Assembly (NCBI GenBank): GCA_000681355.2
Contig: JJNX02000002.1
Location: forward strand, 27,192 to 91,191
DNA: 64,000 bases
Reading direction: 5' to 3'
Origin: Peptococcaceae bacterium SCADC1_2_3
GTDB lineage: Bacteria > Bacillota > Desulfotomaculia > Desulfotomaculales > Nap2-2B
Position numbers and translations under genes: made by a program. Numbering within the stretch: position 1 is the first letter of the stretch; the number at the start of each line of letters is the position of its first letter. The notes beneath the pieces were generated by a model. The model searched no databases. It was not told the origin of the DNA and was given only the letters and a program-made list of their open reading frames with translations. This document shows, in pieces, positions 33,741 through 43,397 of the stretch.

Positions 33741-34692
33741 ATTAAAGAATGAAAGTATGAGCTTAAAAAAGAAGCACTTGCTTGATATGCAAAGTATTGC
33801 TCCAGAGGAAATTAAACTTATTTTAGACACTGCTTCTTCAATGAAAGAAATTCTTTTCCGGTCCATTAAGAAAGTGCCTACCCTAAGGGGACGTACTATT
33901 GCCAATGTTTTTTACGAACCAAGCACCAGAACGCGCGTCTCTTTTGAGCTGGCGGCTAAGTACTTGAGCGCTGATTGTATTAATGTTTCTGCTGCGGCCA
34001 GCAGTATTGTTAAAGGTGAAAGCTTGGTGGACACCGCCCGCACCCTAAGAGCCATGGGGGCTGATGTAATTGTGCTGCGCCACCCGTATTCAGGGGCCCC
34101 ATATCATCTAGCCAAACTGGTTTCGGCTTGTGTAATTAACGCCGGCGATGGAACGCACGAACACCCTACCCAAGCACTTTTAGACCTGTTTACGGTGCAG
34201 GAGGCAAAAGGTGAACTAGCAGCCTTAAAAATAGCAATTGTTGGTGATATTTTACACAGCCGGGTGGCCCGTTCGAACATTTTGGGTTTTACTAAAATGG
34301 GGGCAACGGTGAGAATATGTGGGCCAACTACCATGATTCCCGTAGCTATTGAGCGCACTGGCGCCCATCTTTACACCCAGGTGGAAGAGGCTTTAGACGG
34401 GGTTGACGTGGTTATGATGCTGAGGCTGCAGTTAGAGCGGCAGCAACAAGGACTGTTTCCTAGTGTAAGGGAATACACCCGGTTATACGGGTTAGACCAG
34501 CAGAGATTGGCCCTGGCAAAGCCCGATGCCTTGGTAATGCATCCGGGACCGTTAAATAGGGGCGTGGAAATTACTAGTGCGGTCGCCGATAGTGCTCAGT
34601 CGGTAATTAATACTCAGGTAACTAATGGGGTGGCGGTACGAATGGCGCTTTTATATCTTTTAGCCGGACGTTTTACGGGAGGTCAAGAATGA
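33736..34692 (+). CDS. pyrB: Aspartate carbamoyltransferase catalytic subunit
   Basis: Joins carbamoyl phosphate to aspartate, the committed step of pyrimidine synthesis. Carbamoyl-phosphate site [24 protein letters not shown]; aspartate loop [21 protein letters not shown] near the end. Length 318. GAGGGG sits four bases before ATG 33736; ATG 33757 (MSLKKKHLL) is an alternative but has a poor site. It overlaps pyrC by four bases. Controlled by the attenuator just upstream. Confidence 0.95.
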   Translation: MALKNESMSLKKKHLLDMQSIAPEEIKLILDTASSMKEILFRSIKKVPTLRGRTIANVFYEPSTRTRVSFELAAKYLSADCINVSAAASSIVKGESLVDTARTLRAMGADVIVLRHPYSGAPYHLAKLVSACVINAGDGTHEHPTQALLDLFTVQEAKGELAALKIAIVGDILHSRVARSNILGFTKMGATVRICGPTTMIPVAIERTGAHLYTQVEEALDGVDVVMMLRLQLERQQQGLFPSVREYTRLYGLDQQRLALAKPDALVMHPGPLNRGVEITSAVADSAQSVINTQVTNGVAVRMALLYLLAGRFTGGQE

Positions 34693-36053
34693 AGTTACTG
34701 CTTAAAGACGGTAATGTAATCAATCCTTTAAATAAAACTATTAATATACAGGACATACTAATTGTAGATGGTAAAGTGGCAGCCATAGGAAGGGAATTGG
34801 CCGCCAGCTTAGACTTAGACTTAAGTAGGTCAACCAGTGGCACAGGCTTCCAGCCTGTGGTTTTTAATGATGAAGAGACAATCAAGGACGCTTGTCCTAC
34901 CATTTCTGTTATTAACGCCAAAGGTAAGTATGTGGTTCCAGGATTAATTGATATGCATGTCCACCTGCGTGAACCAGGTTTTGAAGAGAAGGAAACAATT
35001 GCTACCGGTACCCAGGCTGCGGCCCGGGGGGGATTTACCGGTATAGTTTGTATGCCGAACACTGAACCGCCTGCCGATAATCAGGCGGTTATTTCTTTTA
35101 TTCAGCAAGTGGCCCAAAAAACAGGAGTAGTTAATGTCTTTCCGGTAGGAACCATAACGCAGGGCCGGGCCGGAAAAGAGCTTTCGGAAATGGCCTCACT
35201 GGCGGCGCAAGGGGTAGTCGCCTTCTCTGATGACGGGGCCCCGGTAGTTAACGCCAAATTAATGCGTCACGCTATGGAATACGCTAAAATGTTGGACTTG
35301 CCCGTTATTTCCCACTGTGAAGAACCGGCTTTGGCTGCGCAGGGCATGATGCACGAAGGGTTTACGTCAACCATGTTGGGCTTGAAAGGTATTCCTGCCG
35401 CCGCTGAAGAGGTTATGGTCGCCAGGGATATTATCTTAGCCAATTTAACCGGTTGTCACCTTCATATTGCCCACGTAAGCACTGCCGGCAGCGTAGAGTT
35501 GGTGAGAGCGGCCAAAGAAAAGGGAATAAAGGTAACCTGCGAGGTTACCCCTCACCATTTTACCTTAACTGATGAGGCGGTAAGTAGTTATGACCCCCAA
35601 ACAAAAGTAAATCCTCCCTTGCGAAGCAAAGCCGATGTAGTTGCTCTTCAAGCAGGACTTAAGGACGGAACCATTGACGTTATTGCAACTGATCACGCGC
35701 CGCATACGCAAGAAGAAAAAGAACTGGAATTTGAGCTAGCCCCTTTTGGAATGGTGGGCTTAGAAACAGCGGTTGGTTTAGTCTGGACAAAACTGGTTAT
35801 CCCAGGAATTCTGACTTCTTGCGAAGCCGTGGCCAAAATGACGGTTAATCCAGCCCGTATTTTAAACCTTAAGAAAGGCTTAATTGAAATAGGAGCGGAA
35901 GCAGATATTACCGTTATTGACCCTGAATTAACTTGCGTGGTAAAACCAGAAGAATTTGCCAGTAAAGGACGCAATACCCCTTTTAGCGGTTGGTCCTTAA
36001 AAGGCTTACCTGTAGCTACCATTGTAGGTGGCGAGGTTAAGTGGATAAAATAA
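34689..36053 (+). CDS. pyrC: Dihydroorotase, with an extra repeat-encoded segment
   Basis: Zinc enzyme closing carbamoyl aspartate to dihydroorotate (class I type). Zinc ligands in [19 protein letters not shown] and HIAHVST; catalytic Asp in ATDHAPHT. The protein has 454 residues, about 25-30 more than usual. The excess is residues 46-71 ([15 protein letters not shown] and following), encoded by the palindromic repeat at 34823-34901 between IGRELAA and [12 protein letters not shown]. The insertion keeps the frame and lies in a surface beta-sandwich region, so activity is probably retained. Confidence 0.94.
   Translation: MKLLLKDGNVINPLNKTINIQDILIVDGKVAAIGRELAASLDLDLSRSTSGTGFQPVVFNDEETIKDACPTISVINAKGKYVVPGLIDMHVHLREPGFEEKETIATGTQAAARGGFTGIVCMPNTEPPADNQAVISFIQQVAQKTGVVNVFPVGTITQGRAGKELSEMASLAAQGVVAFSDDGAPVVNAKLMRHAMEYAKMLDLPVISHCEEPALAAQGMMHEGFTSTMLGLKGIPAAAEEVMVARDIILANLTGCHLHIAHVSTAGSVELVRAAKEKGIKVTCEVTPHHFTLTDEAVSSYDPQTKVNPPLRSKADVVALQAGLKDGTIDVIATDHAPHTQEEKELEFELAPFGMVGLETAVGLVWTKLVIPGILTSCEAVAKMTVNPARILNLKKGLIEIGAEADITVIDPELTCVVKPEEFASKGRNTPFSGWSLKGLPVATIVGGEVKWIK
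34823..34901. repeat. 79-bp palindromic repeat inserted in pyrC
   Basis: Two palindromes in tandem: CACAGGCTTCCAGCCTGTG and a GACAATCAAGGACGCTTGTC arm pair, led by AAGTAGGTCAACCAG. The copy at 47685-47763, inverted, agrees over nearly the whole length. It adds 26 codons without a stop. Confidence 0.85.
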
Positions 36054-36145
36054 GGGGACGGTTCTGTTGACAGCTAAGACAGCTAAGAGTAAATATGACT
36101 GGACTTGAAAAGGATTTAATATACGCTGTCAACAGAACCGTCCCC
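36054..36145. repeat. 92-bp perfect palindromic element upstream of carA
   Basis: A 21-bp perfect inverted repeat, GGGGACGGTTCTGTTGACAGC at 36054-36074 and its complement at 36125-36145, enclosing 50 bases. A shortened relative lies at 40529-40579 after carB. No coding capacity; MITE- or REP-like. Confidence 0.8.
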
Positions 36146-36167
36146 AAGGCAAGGTGGTGAAATGTAA

Positions 36168-37283
36168 ATGAAGGCCCTGATTGCTTTAGAAGACGGTACT
36201 ATTTTTGAAGGGGAATCTTTTACCGGTTCCGGAGAGATTAGCGGGGAAATTGTTTTTAACACCAGCATGACCGGTTACCAGGAAATCTTGACCGATCCTT
36301 CTTATAAAGGGCAAATTGTAACCATGACTTACCCTTTAATCGGTAATTATGGTATCAACCAAGAGGATATGGAATCCCGGCGCATCCAGGTAGAAGGTTT
36401 TATTGTGCACGAGTACCAACCTTTTTACAGCAACTGGCGCGCGAATAAAAGCCTGGCGCAATTTTTAAAAGAGAACAAGGTTTTAGGAATTGAAGGGGTA
36501 GATACCAGAGCCCTGACGCGGCACCTGCGCCTGGAAGGAGCTATGAAAGGGGTGATTTCCACGCTTGATTTAGATCCTGCTTCCCTGGTAAAAAAAGCGA
36601 TTAATGCTCCTTCTCTAATCGGGCGTGATTTAGTGCGTGAGGTTACCTGGCCCAAACCATATTACTGGAAAGGTGGTCCGATTGAAGAACCGCTTCCGAC
36701 ACCTTTGACACCATACCGGGTGGTGGCTTTAGATTTAGGAGTAAAATTTAACATTCTCCGTCAACTGGAAAAAGAATGTACGGTACTGGTTTTGCCGGCC
36801 CATACCAGCGCGGCCAAAATTCTTTCCTTAAACCCGGACGGTATCTTTTTATCTAACGGCCCGGGCGACCCGGCCGGGGTTAGTTACGTGGTGGAAACTG
36901 TCCGCCGGTTAATTGGCCAAAAGCCCATTTTCGGTATATGTCTGGGGCACCAGATTTTAGGGCTAGCATTAGGGGGTAAAACCTTTAAACTAAAGTTTGG
37001 ACACCGGGGGGCCAACCAGCCGGTAAAAAATTTATTATCTGGCCGGGTGGAAATAACCGCTCAGAATCACGGCTTTTGTGTTGATCTTGATTCTCTTGAT
37101 CAAGAGGCAGTCGAGCTTACCCACCTTAATTTAAACGATAACACGTGCGAGGGGATGCGACACCGCCAACTACCTATTTTTTCCGTGCAGTACCACCCGG
37201 AAAATTCTCCTGGACCGCATGATGCCAGTTATCTTTTTGACCAGTTTTTTGAACTCATGAAAAAACATAAAAACAGGAGCTAA
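36168..37283 (+). CDS. carA: Carbamoyl phosphate synthase small subunit
   Basis: Glutaminase subunit supplying ammonia to CarB. N-terminal domain start [16 protein letters not shown]; class I amidotransferase domain with nucleophile Cys in [12 protein letters not shown] and the His-Glu pair in [12 protein letters not shown]. 371 residues. AAGGTGGTGA precedes the ATG by 7 bases. Separated from pyrC by the palindrome at 36054. Confidence 0.96.
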   Translation: MKALIALEDGTIFEGESFTGSGEISGEIVFNTSMTGYQEILTDPSYKGQIVTMTYPLIGNYGINQEDMESRRIQVEGFIVHEYQPFYSNWRANKSLAQFLKENKVLGIEGVDTRALTRHLRLEGAMKGVISTLDLDPASLVKKAINAPSLIGRDLVREVTWPKPYYWKGGPIEEPLPTPLTPYRVVALDLGVKFNILRQLEKECTVLVLPAHTSAAKILSLNPDGIFLSNGPGDPAGVSYVVETVRRLIGQKPIFGICLGHQILGLALGGKTFKLKFGHRGANQPVKNLLSGRVEITAQNHGFCVDLDSLDQEAVELTHLNLNDNTCEGMRHRQLPIFSVQYHPENSPGPHDASYLFDQFFELMKKHKNRS

Positions 37284-37288
37284 AAAAT

Positions 37289-40200
37289 ATGCCGAGACGA
37301 GACGACCTAAAGAAAATATTAATTATTGGTTCGGGACCTATTATAATTGGGCAGGCCTGTGAGTTTGATTACTCTGGGACCCAAGCATGCAAAGCGTTAC
37401 GTGAGGAAGGCTTTGAGGTGGTGCTGGTAAACAGCAACCCGGCCACCATTATGACCGACCCGGAGATGGCTGACCGTACTTATATTGAACCCATTACTCC
37501 TGAGGTAGTAGCTAAAGTAATTAAAAAAGAACGGCCGGATGCCCTTTTACCGACCCTGGGGGGGCAGACTGCTCTTAACACGGCCGTTAAGGTTGCGGAA
37601 ATGGGCGTGCTTAGCTCTTTTGGGGTGGAAATGATTGGTGCTTCCCCGCAGGTAATTCATAAAGCAGAGAACAGGGAGCTTTTCCGGCAGGCCATGCAAA
37701 ATATTGGCCTGCGTGTTCCAAAAAGCGGTATTGCCCGCAATCGTGAGCAGGCCGGACAAATTGCCCGGGAAATAGGGTTTCCCCTTATTATTCGCCCCAG
37801 TTTTACCTTGGGAGGAACAGGAGGCGGTGTCGCGTACAGCCGTGAGGATTTGGATGTTTTGGTCGCCCAAGGGCTTGACCGCAGTTTGATTCACGAGATT
37901 ATGCTGGAAGAATCTGTTATTGGCTGGAAGGAATATGAACTTGAAGTAATGCGCGATAAAAAAGATAATGTGGTTATTATTTGCAGCATTGAAAACCTTG
38001 ACCCGATGGGGGTTCATACGGGGGACAGTATTACCGTTGCTCCCGCGCAAACTTTAACGGATAAAGAATACCAGTTAATGCGGGACGCGGCCATTGCCAT
38101 TATCCGCGAGATAGGGGTAGAAACAGGCGGCTCTAACATTCAATTTGCGGTTAACCCTGAAAATAGCGAAATGGTAGTCATTGAAATGAACCCGCGGGTT
38201 TCGCGCAGTTCAGCCCTGGCTTCTAAGGTTACGGGCTTTCCCATTGCTAAAATTGCCGCCAAACTAGCGGTAGGATATTATTTAGATGAGCTTCCCAACG
38301 ATATCACCAAGGAGACAAAGGCTTCCTTTGAGCCTACCATTGATTACTGCGTGGTAAAAATTCCCCGCTGGACCTTTGAAAAATTTCCGGATACCGAAGA
38401 TTTAATTACCACGTCCATGAAATCAGTGGGCGAAGTGATGGCCATTGGCCGGACTTTTAAAGAAGCCTTGCAAAAAGGCCTGCGCTCTCTAGAAATTGGC
38501 TGTCCTGGCTTAGATACCGGTTGGCTGAAAAGCTCCTTGCCTTCCCGGGAAGAAATTGAACAAAATCTTCTAACCCCTAACTCCAAGCGTATTTTTTACC
38601 TGGGGGCGGCTTTTAAAGCTGGTTTAAAATGCGAGGAGGTTTATGAACTAACCAAAATTGACCCCTGGTTTTTGCAGCAGGTTAAGCAAATTATAGACTT
38701 AGAGCAGGAAATTGCCGGCACGAAACCTCTACCGTTAGACCGGTTAAAAAAAGCAAAAAAGTACGGGTTTTCCGACCGCCAGTTAAGTATTTTAACATCA
38801 AGCACCGAGGAAGAAATAAGGCAAAAGCGTAAGTCAGCCGGCCTACACCCGGTTTATAAACTGGTGGATACTTGCGCGGCTGAGTTTGAGGCTTATACTC
38901 CTTATTACTACTCCACATACGAAGTAGAAGATGAAGTAAGGGTTGATCCAACCAATAAAAAGAAGGTAATGATTTTAGGGAGCGGGCCTAACCGCATCGG
39001 CCAGGGTATTGAGTTTGATTACTGCTGCGTGCACGCCTCCATGGCCTTGCGGGAAGAAGGCTATACCTCCATTATGGTGAACAGCAATCCGGAAACGGTA
39101 AGTACGGATTATGATATTTCTGACCGGCTTTACTTTGAACCTTTAACCTTAGAGGATGTCCTGCATATTGTGGAAAAAGAAAAACCCTTAGGGGTGATTG
39201 TTCAGTTTGGCGGGCAAACTCCCCTTAATTTAACCATTCCGCTTCACAAAGCCGGCGTTCCAATTTTAGGTACTTCCCCGGACAGCGTTGACCGGGCTGA
39301 AGACCGCAAGCGTTTTCAAGTCCTCCTAAAAAAATTAGGTTTGAGCCAGCCACCAAACGGCACAGCCATAAATTTAAAAGAAGCCATCCAGGTGGCCAAC
39401 TCAATTGGTTATCCGATTGTGGTGCGACCTTCGTACGTTTTAGGAGGAAGGGCAATGCGCATTGTTTATGACGCAGCGGACTTAAAAACCTATATTACCT
39501 CCGCCGTTCTTGCTTCTCCGGAGCACCCGGTGCTAATTGATAAATTTTTAGAAGATGCAATTGAGGTGGATGTAGACGCCATTTCTGACGGAGAAACGAT
39601 TGTTATTGGGGGCATTATGGAACACATTGAAGAAGCCGGTATTCATTCCGGAGACAGCGCCTGTGTGCTTCCCTCCCACACTTTAAAGCGTGAGGTTTGC
39701 GCCCAAATTAAAGAAAGTACCCGGGCATTGGCCAAAGAGCTAGGGGTAATTGGTTTAATGAACATTCAGTACGCGGTTAAAAATGACCTGCTTTACGTGT
39801 TGGAAGTTAACCCCCGTGCTTCCCGCACCGTTCCTTTTGTCAGTAAAGCCACCGGAATTCCTTTAGCCAAACTGGCCACCAAGGTAATGCTGGGTAAAAG
39901 CTTAAAAGAACTGGGATTGACGTCAGAAAAGGAAATAACGCACATTGCAATTAAAGAATCTGTTTTTCCCTTTGACCGTTTTCCTGGGGTGGATATTTTG
40001 CTGGGACCAGAAATGAAATCTACTGGCGAAGTAATGGGCATTGATTCTTCCTTTGGCCTTGCTTTTGCTAAATCTCAGTTAGCCGCAGGGCAAATGCTGC
40101 CTACGGCAGGTAGTGTCCTACTCAGCGTGCGTGATCATGATAAGCCGGCCCTTTACGCGGTAGCCGAAAAGTTTCACCAGATGGGTTTTGGTATTTTGGC

Positions 40201-40507
40201 CACCCGCGGAACAGTTGCCTATTTAAACCAAAAAGGCATTCCGGCCAAAAGAATATTAAAGGTTTCGGAAGGACGTCCTCACGTGGTAGATCGCATTAAA
40301 AACGGGGATATTCAAATGGTAGTAAATACCTCTTTAGGCAAAAGACGTACTCAGGATTCTTACCTAATTCGCCGTGCTTGTGTGGAGTACCGTCTTCCAT
40401 ACGCCACCACTATTGCCAGTGCTCACGCTATGGCTCAGGGTATCGACGCCATCAAGCATAACCGGCTTACAGTAAAAGCAATTCAAGAATACAACTTTGG
40501 TAGTTAG
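37289..40507 (+). CDS. carB: Carbamoyl phosphate synthase large subunit
   Basis: A 1072-residue synthetase with the usual duplicated architecture. Two ATP-grasp halves begin [19 protein letters not shown] and [18 protein letters not shown]; a C-terminal allosteric MGS domain follows ([20 protein letters not shown]). All domains are complete. It lies 5 bases after carA. The pyr operon stops here: pyrK, pyrD, pyrF and pyrE, which commonly follow in this group, are absent and an integron relic begins. Confidence 0.97.
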   Translation: MPRRDDLKKILIIGSGPIIIGQACEFDYSGTQACKALREEGFEVVLVNSNPATIMTDPEMADRTYIEPITPEVVAKVIKKERPDALLPTLGGQTALNTAVKVAEMGVLSSFGVEMIGASPQVIHKAENRELFRQAMQNIGLRVPKSGIARNREQAGQIAREIGFPLIIRPSFTLGGTGGGVAYSREDLDVLVAQGLDRSLIHEIMLEESVIGWKEYELEVMRDKKDNVVIICSIENLDPMGVHTGDSITVAPAQTLTDKEYQLMRDAAIAIIREIGVETGGSNIQFAVNPENSEMVVIEMNPRVSRSSALASKVTGFPIAKIAAKLAVGYYLDELPNDITKETKASFEPTIDYCVVKIPRWTFEKFPDTEDLITTSMKSVGEVMAIGRTFKEALQKGLRSLEIGCPGLDTGWLKSSLPSREEIEQNLLTPNSKRIFYLGAAFKAGLKCEEVYELTKIDPWFLQQVKQIIDLEQEIAGTKPLPLDRLKKAKKYGFSDRQLSILTSSTEEEIRQKRKSAGLHPVYKLVDTCAAEFEAYTPYYYSTYEVEDEVRVDPTNKKKVMILGSGPNRIGQGIEFDYCCVHASMALREEGYTSIMVNSNPETVSTDYDISDRLYFEPLTLEDVLHIVEKEKPLGVIVQFGGQTPLNLTIPLHKAGVPILGTSPDSVDRAEDRKRFQVLLKKLGLSQPPNGTAINLKEAIQVANSIGYPIVVRPSYVLGGRAMRIVYDAADLKTYITSAVLASPEHPVLIDKFLEDAIEVDVDAISDGETIVIGGIMEHIEEAGIHSGDSACVLPSHTLKREVCAQIKESTRALAKELGVIGLMNIQYAVKNDLLYVLEVNPRASRTVPFVSKATGIPLAKLATKVMLGKSLKELGLTSEKEITHIAIKESVFPFDRFPGVDILLGPEMKSTGEVMGIDSSFGLAFAKSQLAAGQMLPTAGSVLLSVRDHDKPALYAVAEKFHQMGFGILATRGTVAYLNQKGIPAKRILKVSEGRPHVVDRIKNGDIQMVVNTSLGKRRTQDSYLIRRACVEYRLPYATTIASAHAMAQGIDAIKHNRLTVKAIQEYNFGS

Positions 40508-40528
40508 TAGAGTAAAAAAGAGAGACAA

Positions 40529-40579
40529 GGGGACGGTTCTGAAAAGGATTTAATATATGCTGTCAATAGAACCATCCCC
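40529..40579. repeat. Short copy of the GGGGACGG palindrome after carB
   Basis: GGGGACGGTTCT (40529-40540) and AGAACCATCCCC (40568-40579) match the ends of the 36054 element; the shared interior GAAAAGGATTTAATATA is kept while the rest of the left half is deleted. Confidence 0.75.
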
Positions 40580-40586
40580 TTGGCTC

Positions 40587-40675
40587 TCCTAACGGGTGCA
40601 AATCACCGGCTGCAAATGAAGCGCATCTGAATTTGCAGTCCGAGTCCGAGTCCGAGTAAATTTGCCTTGTTAGAC
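40587..40675 (-). repeat. attC-like site 3 (distal cassette end)
   Basis: Minus-strand R'' GTCTAAC (40669-40675) and R' GTTAGGA (40587-40593). Inner arms GGCAAAT and ATTTGCACC pair with extrahelical bases, and CTGCAAAT/ATTTGCAG forms a central stem. 89 bp is within the attC size range. It contains three tandem TCCGAG units and lies 24 bases from the stop codon of the TPR-like gene. Confidence 0.75.
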
Positions 40676-40698
40676 ATTTTGGGGGTATCTGCCAATAG

Positions 40699-41475
40699 TC
40701 AAAAAATAATATCTGCAAATAAAAGGTCTCTTAATTCAAAGTATTTGTCGTACTCTGAATCACTCATTTCCCCGAACATAGCCTTACGGTCTAAATATAG
40801 ATATTCATTTTTTAACTCCTCAAATTTACTTTTGTTTAATTTGGGGGGTATCTCAAAATCTTCGTCTTCAAAATCATCCTCATCCGATTCGGATGTCAGG
40901 TATGTAAGGTAATGCTGTTTATACAATTTACAATACAATTGATATGGTTCCATTTTAGAATATTTCTCGTAATACTTATTCCATATACCTTCAATAAATT
41001 TCTTTTCTTCATCACTTAAAAGATTTTCCATGTATGTTTTGTACCTGTATTTGTCGAACGATTTTTCCAAATTTTTTGAAATCCATTTATCAAACGATTC
41101 TTTTGCTTCTTTTTTTTCTCCGTTTTTCAAATATGAAAACGCAAGAAATAGACCTTGGTCATAATCAATGGTATTTGAGGTCTTTAAAGTTTCTATTGCC
41201 TTTATATAGTTTCTTGTGAAGAGATATGCTTTACCAAGTTGGTTATCCCATATAAGCTCGAAAGTATCTTTTCTATCAATAATTTTCTGATAAGTTTTCA
41301 CACCGTTGTTTGTATCACCCATTTCAAGATATGAAACAGCAATATCTGATAAAGAAATCATATCTTCAGGATATTTTAAGGCTATCTCTTCTAATTTATC
41401 TATTCTTTGTTGAACATTTTTTGAGTTACGCCATGCATCGTTTCTTTCCTTTTTGCATTCCTCGCTTTTATCCAT
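40699..41475 (-). CDS. TPR-like helical repeat protein, integron cassette 3
   Basis: A 258-residue cytosolic protein. Residues about 22-130 resemble tetratricopeptide repeats (ALKYPEDMISLSDIAVSYLEMGD, QLGKAYLFTRNYIKAIETLK). The C-terminal half is acidic and helical (SESDEDDFEDEDFE). No enzymatic motif. ATG 41475 follows GGAGGGAGAAT. It occupies one cassette, with attC sites on both sides, like many integron genes of unknown function. Base composition is more AT-rich than the core genes. Confidence 0.75.
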   Translation of the reverse strand: MDKSEECKKERNDAWRNSKNVQQRIDKLEEIALKYPEDMISLSDIAVSYLEMGDTNNGVKTYQKIIDRKDTFELIWDNQLGKAYLFTRNYIKAIETLKTSNTIDYDQGLFLAFSYLKNGEKKEAKESFDKWISKNLEKSFDKYRYKTYMENLLSDEEKKFIEGIWNKYYEKYSKMEPYQLYCKLYKQHYLTYLTSESDEDDFEDEDFEIPPKLNKSKFEELKNEYLYLDRKAMFGEMSDSEYDKYFELRDLLFADIIF

Positions 41476-41498
41476 ATTCTCCCTCCATCATACTACAT

Positions 41499-41634
41499 AC
41501 CTAACGCTTGAGCCCACCTGCCCTTGACACAATGTCTTTGCGGATTAACCCTTAAAAGTATATTGTCTCTTCTGCCAGTGAATATTCAATTTGCCGCACG
41601 GGTGACAAGGGTCAGGTGCAGCGATTTGCTAGCC
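41499..41634 (-). repeat. attC-like site 2
   Basis: Minus-strand R'' GGCTAGC (41628-41634; consensus GGCTAAC with one change) and R' GTTAGGT (41499-41505) preceded by CTCAAGC. Arms CACCTGACCCTTGTCAC and GTGTCAAGGGCAGGTG pair with one extrahelical A and one mismatch. 136 bp. The clearest of the three sites. Confidence 0.85.
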
Positions 41635-41650
41635 GTAATGAATATTATTT

Positions 41651-41998
41651 CTATTTCTTGACAGCATCTTTTTCTCTAAGCCACTTTTCTGTTCCGATTT
41701 CCTGTCTCTCAGTAATTTCACTCTGTCGAGCAAGAACAGATTTTTTTGCTTCTTCTATACTCAGAGACGGGTCATAGAAGTCTGTAAACGTTTTGCATGG
41801 AAATTCATCGCATAGACCACAATGCTCTAATTGTTTCTTGTTAATGCAACAATCGTATAATGGACAAACTTCAACTTTCATCTGAGCTGTCCAGAATGGC
41901 TTACCGTTTACATTGCCACATCCTTGGCACTGCTTCTCAAGGTACTCGCAAGTGCCACAATATAACCCGCATACAGGTGCTAATGCCTTGTCAATCAT
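41651..41998 (-). CDS. DUF3795 cysteine-rich protein, integron cassette 2
   Basis: A 115-residue DUF3795 protein, cysteine-rich: VCGLYCGTCEYLEKQCQGCG, CPLYDCCINKKQLEHCGLCDEFPC. The cysteines probably bind metal; no function is known for the family. ATG 41998 has AGGGAGG about 9 bases before it and overlaps the stop of the upstream chimeric frame (ATGATTGA). attC site 2 follows 16 bases after its stop, the normal cassette arrangement. Confidence 0.85.
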   Translation of the reverse strand: MIDKALAPVCGLYCGTCEYLEKQCQGCGNVNGKPFWTAQMKVEVCPLYDCCINKKQLEHCGLCDEFPCKTFTDFYDPSLSIEEAKKSVLARQSEITERQEIGTEKWLREKDAVKK

Positions 41999-42326
41999 CT
42001 CTGTCTGCCTCCCTTTGCACGCCAGAATAACAGGCCTTGCAGGGTTCAATCTTAACATCTGCTAATTGCAATGCTTCTGTCTCAATGGATTTGTCTTCCT
42101 CCTTTACTCCTTCAAAGGCTGATTGGAGTAGTTGATACGAGCTGCCATCTTTTAAGGTATCACATATTTTTTCTGTTAATCCCGCAATATCTTGAATCAG
42201 TCGCTCACTTCCATCTTGAATACGAATGGAAACGGGACATCCTGCTCCCAACAAAAATGCAATTCTGCTCTTATCAGACGCCAATGCTTGTTGCAGAATT
42301 TCTATTTGACGATATGGATAGTTCAT
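41991..42326 (-). pseudogene. Chimeric frame: SIR2-type N-terminus joined to a flavin-reductase fragment
   Basis: 111 codons made of two unrelated pieces. Residues 1-80 (IAFLLGAGCPVSIRI, LIQDIAGLTEKI) match the N-terminus of SIR2-family proteins, NAD-handling domains common in phage defence. Residues about 81-111 (ETEALQLADVKIEPCKACY) look like the middle of an NADPH-dependent FMN reductase. Neither domain is complete, so I call it a fused relic, though it is translatable (AAAGAGGA before the ATG) and overlaps the DUF3795 gene. Confidence 0.6.
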
Positions 42327-42353
42327 TTTAAAATCCTCTTTATTTTGCTCAAA

Positions 42354-42444
42354 CTACAACGCATGCCTATTTTTTTGAGTACACATAATGACTGAACTCA
42401 TCTGCCGCCAACACTGCGAGTTCGGCTGCAGCGACTTGTTAGGT
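42354..42444 (-). repeat. attC-like site 1
   Basis: Minus-strand R'' ACCTAAC (42438-42444), which includes the stop codon of the brnA-like gene, followed by AAGTCGCTGCAGC. R' GTTGTAG (42354-42360) follows GCATGC. GAACTC/GAGTTC forms an inner stem. R' deviates from GTTRRRY, so this site is less certain than the other two. Confidence 0.65.
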
Positions 42445-42717
42445 TTTCTTCTCCTTTACTTTATACTTTTTGGGCAGCAGTGGAATTAAACAACGTAAAG
42501 CCCTATTCACAGATTCCGAGTCTGGAAAATACGTTCGAATATCTGGTTCTAGAATAACTGCGCCCTCCTTTGGCATCACGTCTTTAACAACCGTTGTGCC
42601 ATCCGCCTTATGAACAGTGATCGTATATCCAGCTTGCATGGCCCTATAATGCTTACCACGCACTCCGCCCGTAAAATCATATTCGGCACGCATATCGTTA
42701 CCCTCTACCTGTGCCAT
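42439..42717 (-). CDS. BrnA-like antitoxin, integron cassette 1
   Basis: A 92-residue protein with MRAEYDFTGGVRGKHYRAMQAGYTI and YFPDSESVNRALRCLIPLLPKK, the sequence usually found directly after BrnT toxins. ATG 42717 has AGGGGGTGA before it and follows the brnT-like stop by one base. Its own stop codon lies in the attC R'' box. Antitoxin role is inferred from position and resemblance. Confidence 0.8.
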   Translation of the reverse strand: MAQVEGNDMRAEYDFTGGVRGKHYRAMQAGYTITVHKADGTTVVKDVMPKEGAVILEPDIRTYFPDSESVNRALRCLIPLLPKKYKVKEKKT

Positions 42718-42718
42718 T

Positions 42719-42997
42719 TTAGTCACCCCCTTCTTCATGAAGTTTCCGCTCTGATAATGTTGCCTTACGACAACTGATAATACGTATGTTTGACCTGCGC
42801 TCGGTATAAACCACTACCAGCACACGGCCTTTGTCAGAACTGCCGATGTCAATATACCGTTGTTCATCCACTGAGTGGTCAGGGTCAGGTATCGTTATTG
42901 AGAAGGGGTCGAGAAAAACCGTTATAGCTTCATCAAAACTGACTCTGTGCTTTTTGAGATTCGTTTTGGCTTTCTCTTCGTCCCACTCAAATAGTTG
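42719..42997 (-). pseudogene. BrnT-type RNase toxin lacking its start codon
   Basis: I read this frame directly. It gives QLFEWDEEKAKTNLKKHRVS, then FDEAITVFLDPFSITIPDPDHS, DIGSSDKGRVLVVVYTER and IRIISCRKAT: a nearly complete BrnT. No start codon lies where BrnT should begin (M-x-FEWDE). Instead the sequence runs backward out of frame into the relE-like gene. A deletion seems to have fused the two toxins. Translation could occur only by frameshifting or by a non-standard start. Confidence 0.85.
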
Positions 42998-43176
42998 CCG
43001 ACACGGATGCGATAGCGTCTTGGATATTTCCTCATCGATTTAACGCCATGAATCTTTTGCAATGTTGTGATTTCTGACAAAACCGTAAAAACAAGCTCAA
43101 CAATCTGATCGTAAATAGGCTGCTTGCTTAACTTTTTAAGGTCTTTAAGAAATAGTTTACGATATAAAACCTTCAC
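42922..43176 (-). pseudogene. RelE/ParE-type toxin, C-terminus replaced
   Basis: Residues 1-63 are a RelE/ParE-type toxin: MKVLYRKLFLKDLKKLSKQP, then GVKSMRKYPRRYRIRVGNY. The last strand and catalytic tail are missing. From about 42997 the DNA is brnT-like and this frame gives an unrelated tail (SGTKRKPKRISKS). GTG 43176 follows TTAAG five bases after the antitoxin stop. Probably inactive as a toxin. Confidence 0.75.
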
Positions 43177-43181
43177 CTTAA

Positions 43182-43397
43182 CTATTCCTCTAAATAAGCC
43201 AACGCTTCTTTGTGATTCAACAAAGGAGTATTTTGGGCTTCATCCATTGCCTTGCTTAGACAGTAATCCTCAATTTCCTCAGATAATTCTTTAATAGAAG
43301 CATCATCTTTTAGAAACAGCTGTCTCCATAGTTCAATGGGAAGCACAACCGCCTTTTGTTGACCGTTTTTGTCTGTCAAATACTCAACTTCAAACAT
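43182..43397 (-). CDS. RelB/Phd-type antitoxin, integron cassette 1
   Basis: A 71-residue acidic protein (MFEVEYLTDKNGQQKAVVLP, LSEEIEDYCLSKAMDEAQN, KEALAYLEE) directly upstream of the relE-like frame, as in RelBE/YefM-YoeB pairs. ATG 43397 is chosen because AATAGGAGGATT precedes it. It is the first gene after the candidate attI crossover (43425-43431), so it would be the newest cassette. Confidence 0.75.
   Translation of the reverse strand: MFEVEYLTDKNGQQKAVVLPIELWRQLFLKDDASIKELSEEIEDYCLSKAMDEAQNTPLLNHKEALAYLEE

Noticed and set aside
36054-36145. Palindrome before carA as a simple terminator
   Set aside because: No T-tract, carA lies immediately downstream on the same transcript, and a related copy occurs elsewhere, so a repeat element fits better.
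40638-40656. Three tandem TCCGAG units taken as the start of a CRISPR or microsatellite
   Set aside because: Only three 6-base units with no spacers; they lie in the variable part of an attC-like site.
40508-40700. pyrK/pyrD beginning after carB
   Set aside because: No flavin or iron-sulfur reductase motifs in any frame; the region is repeat plus attC site.
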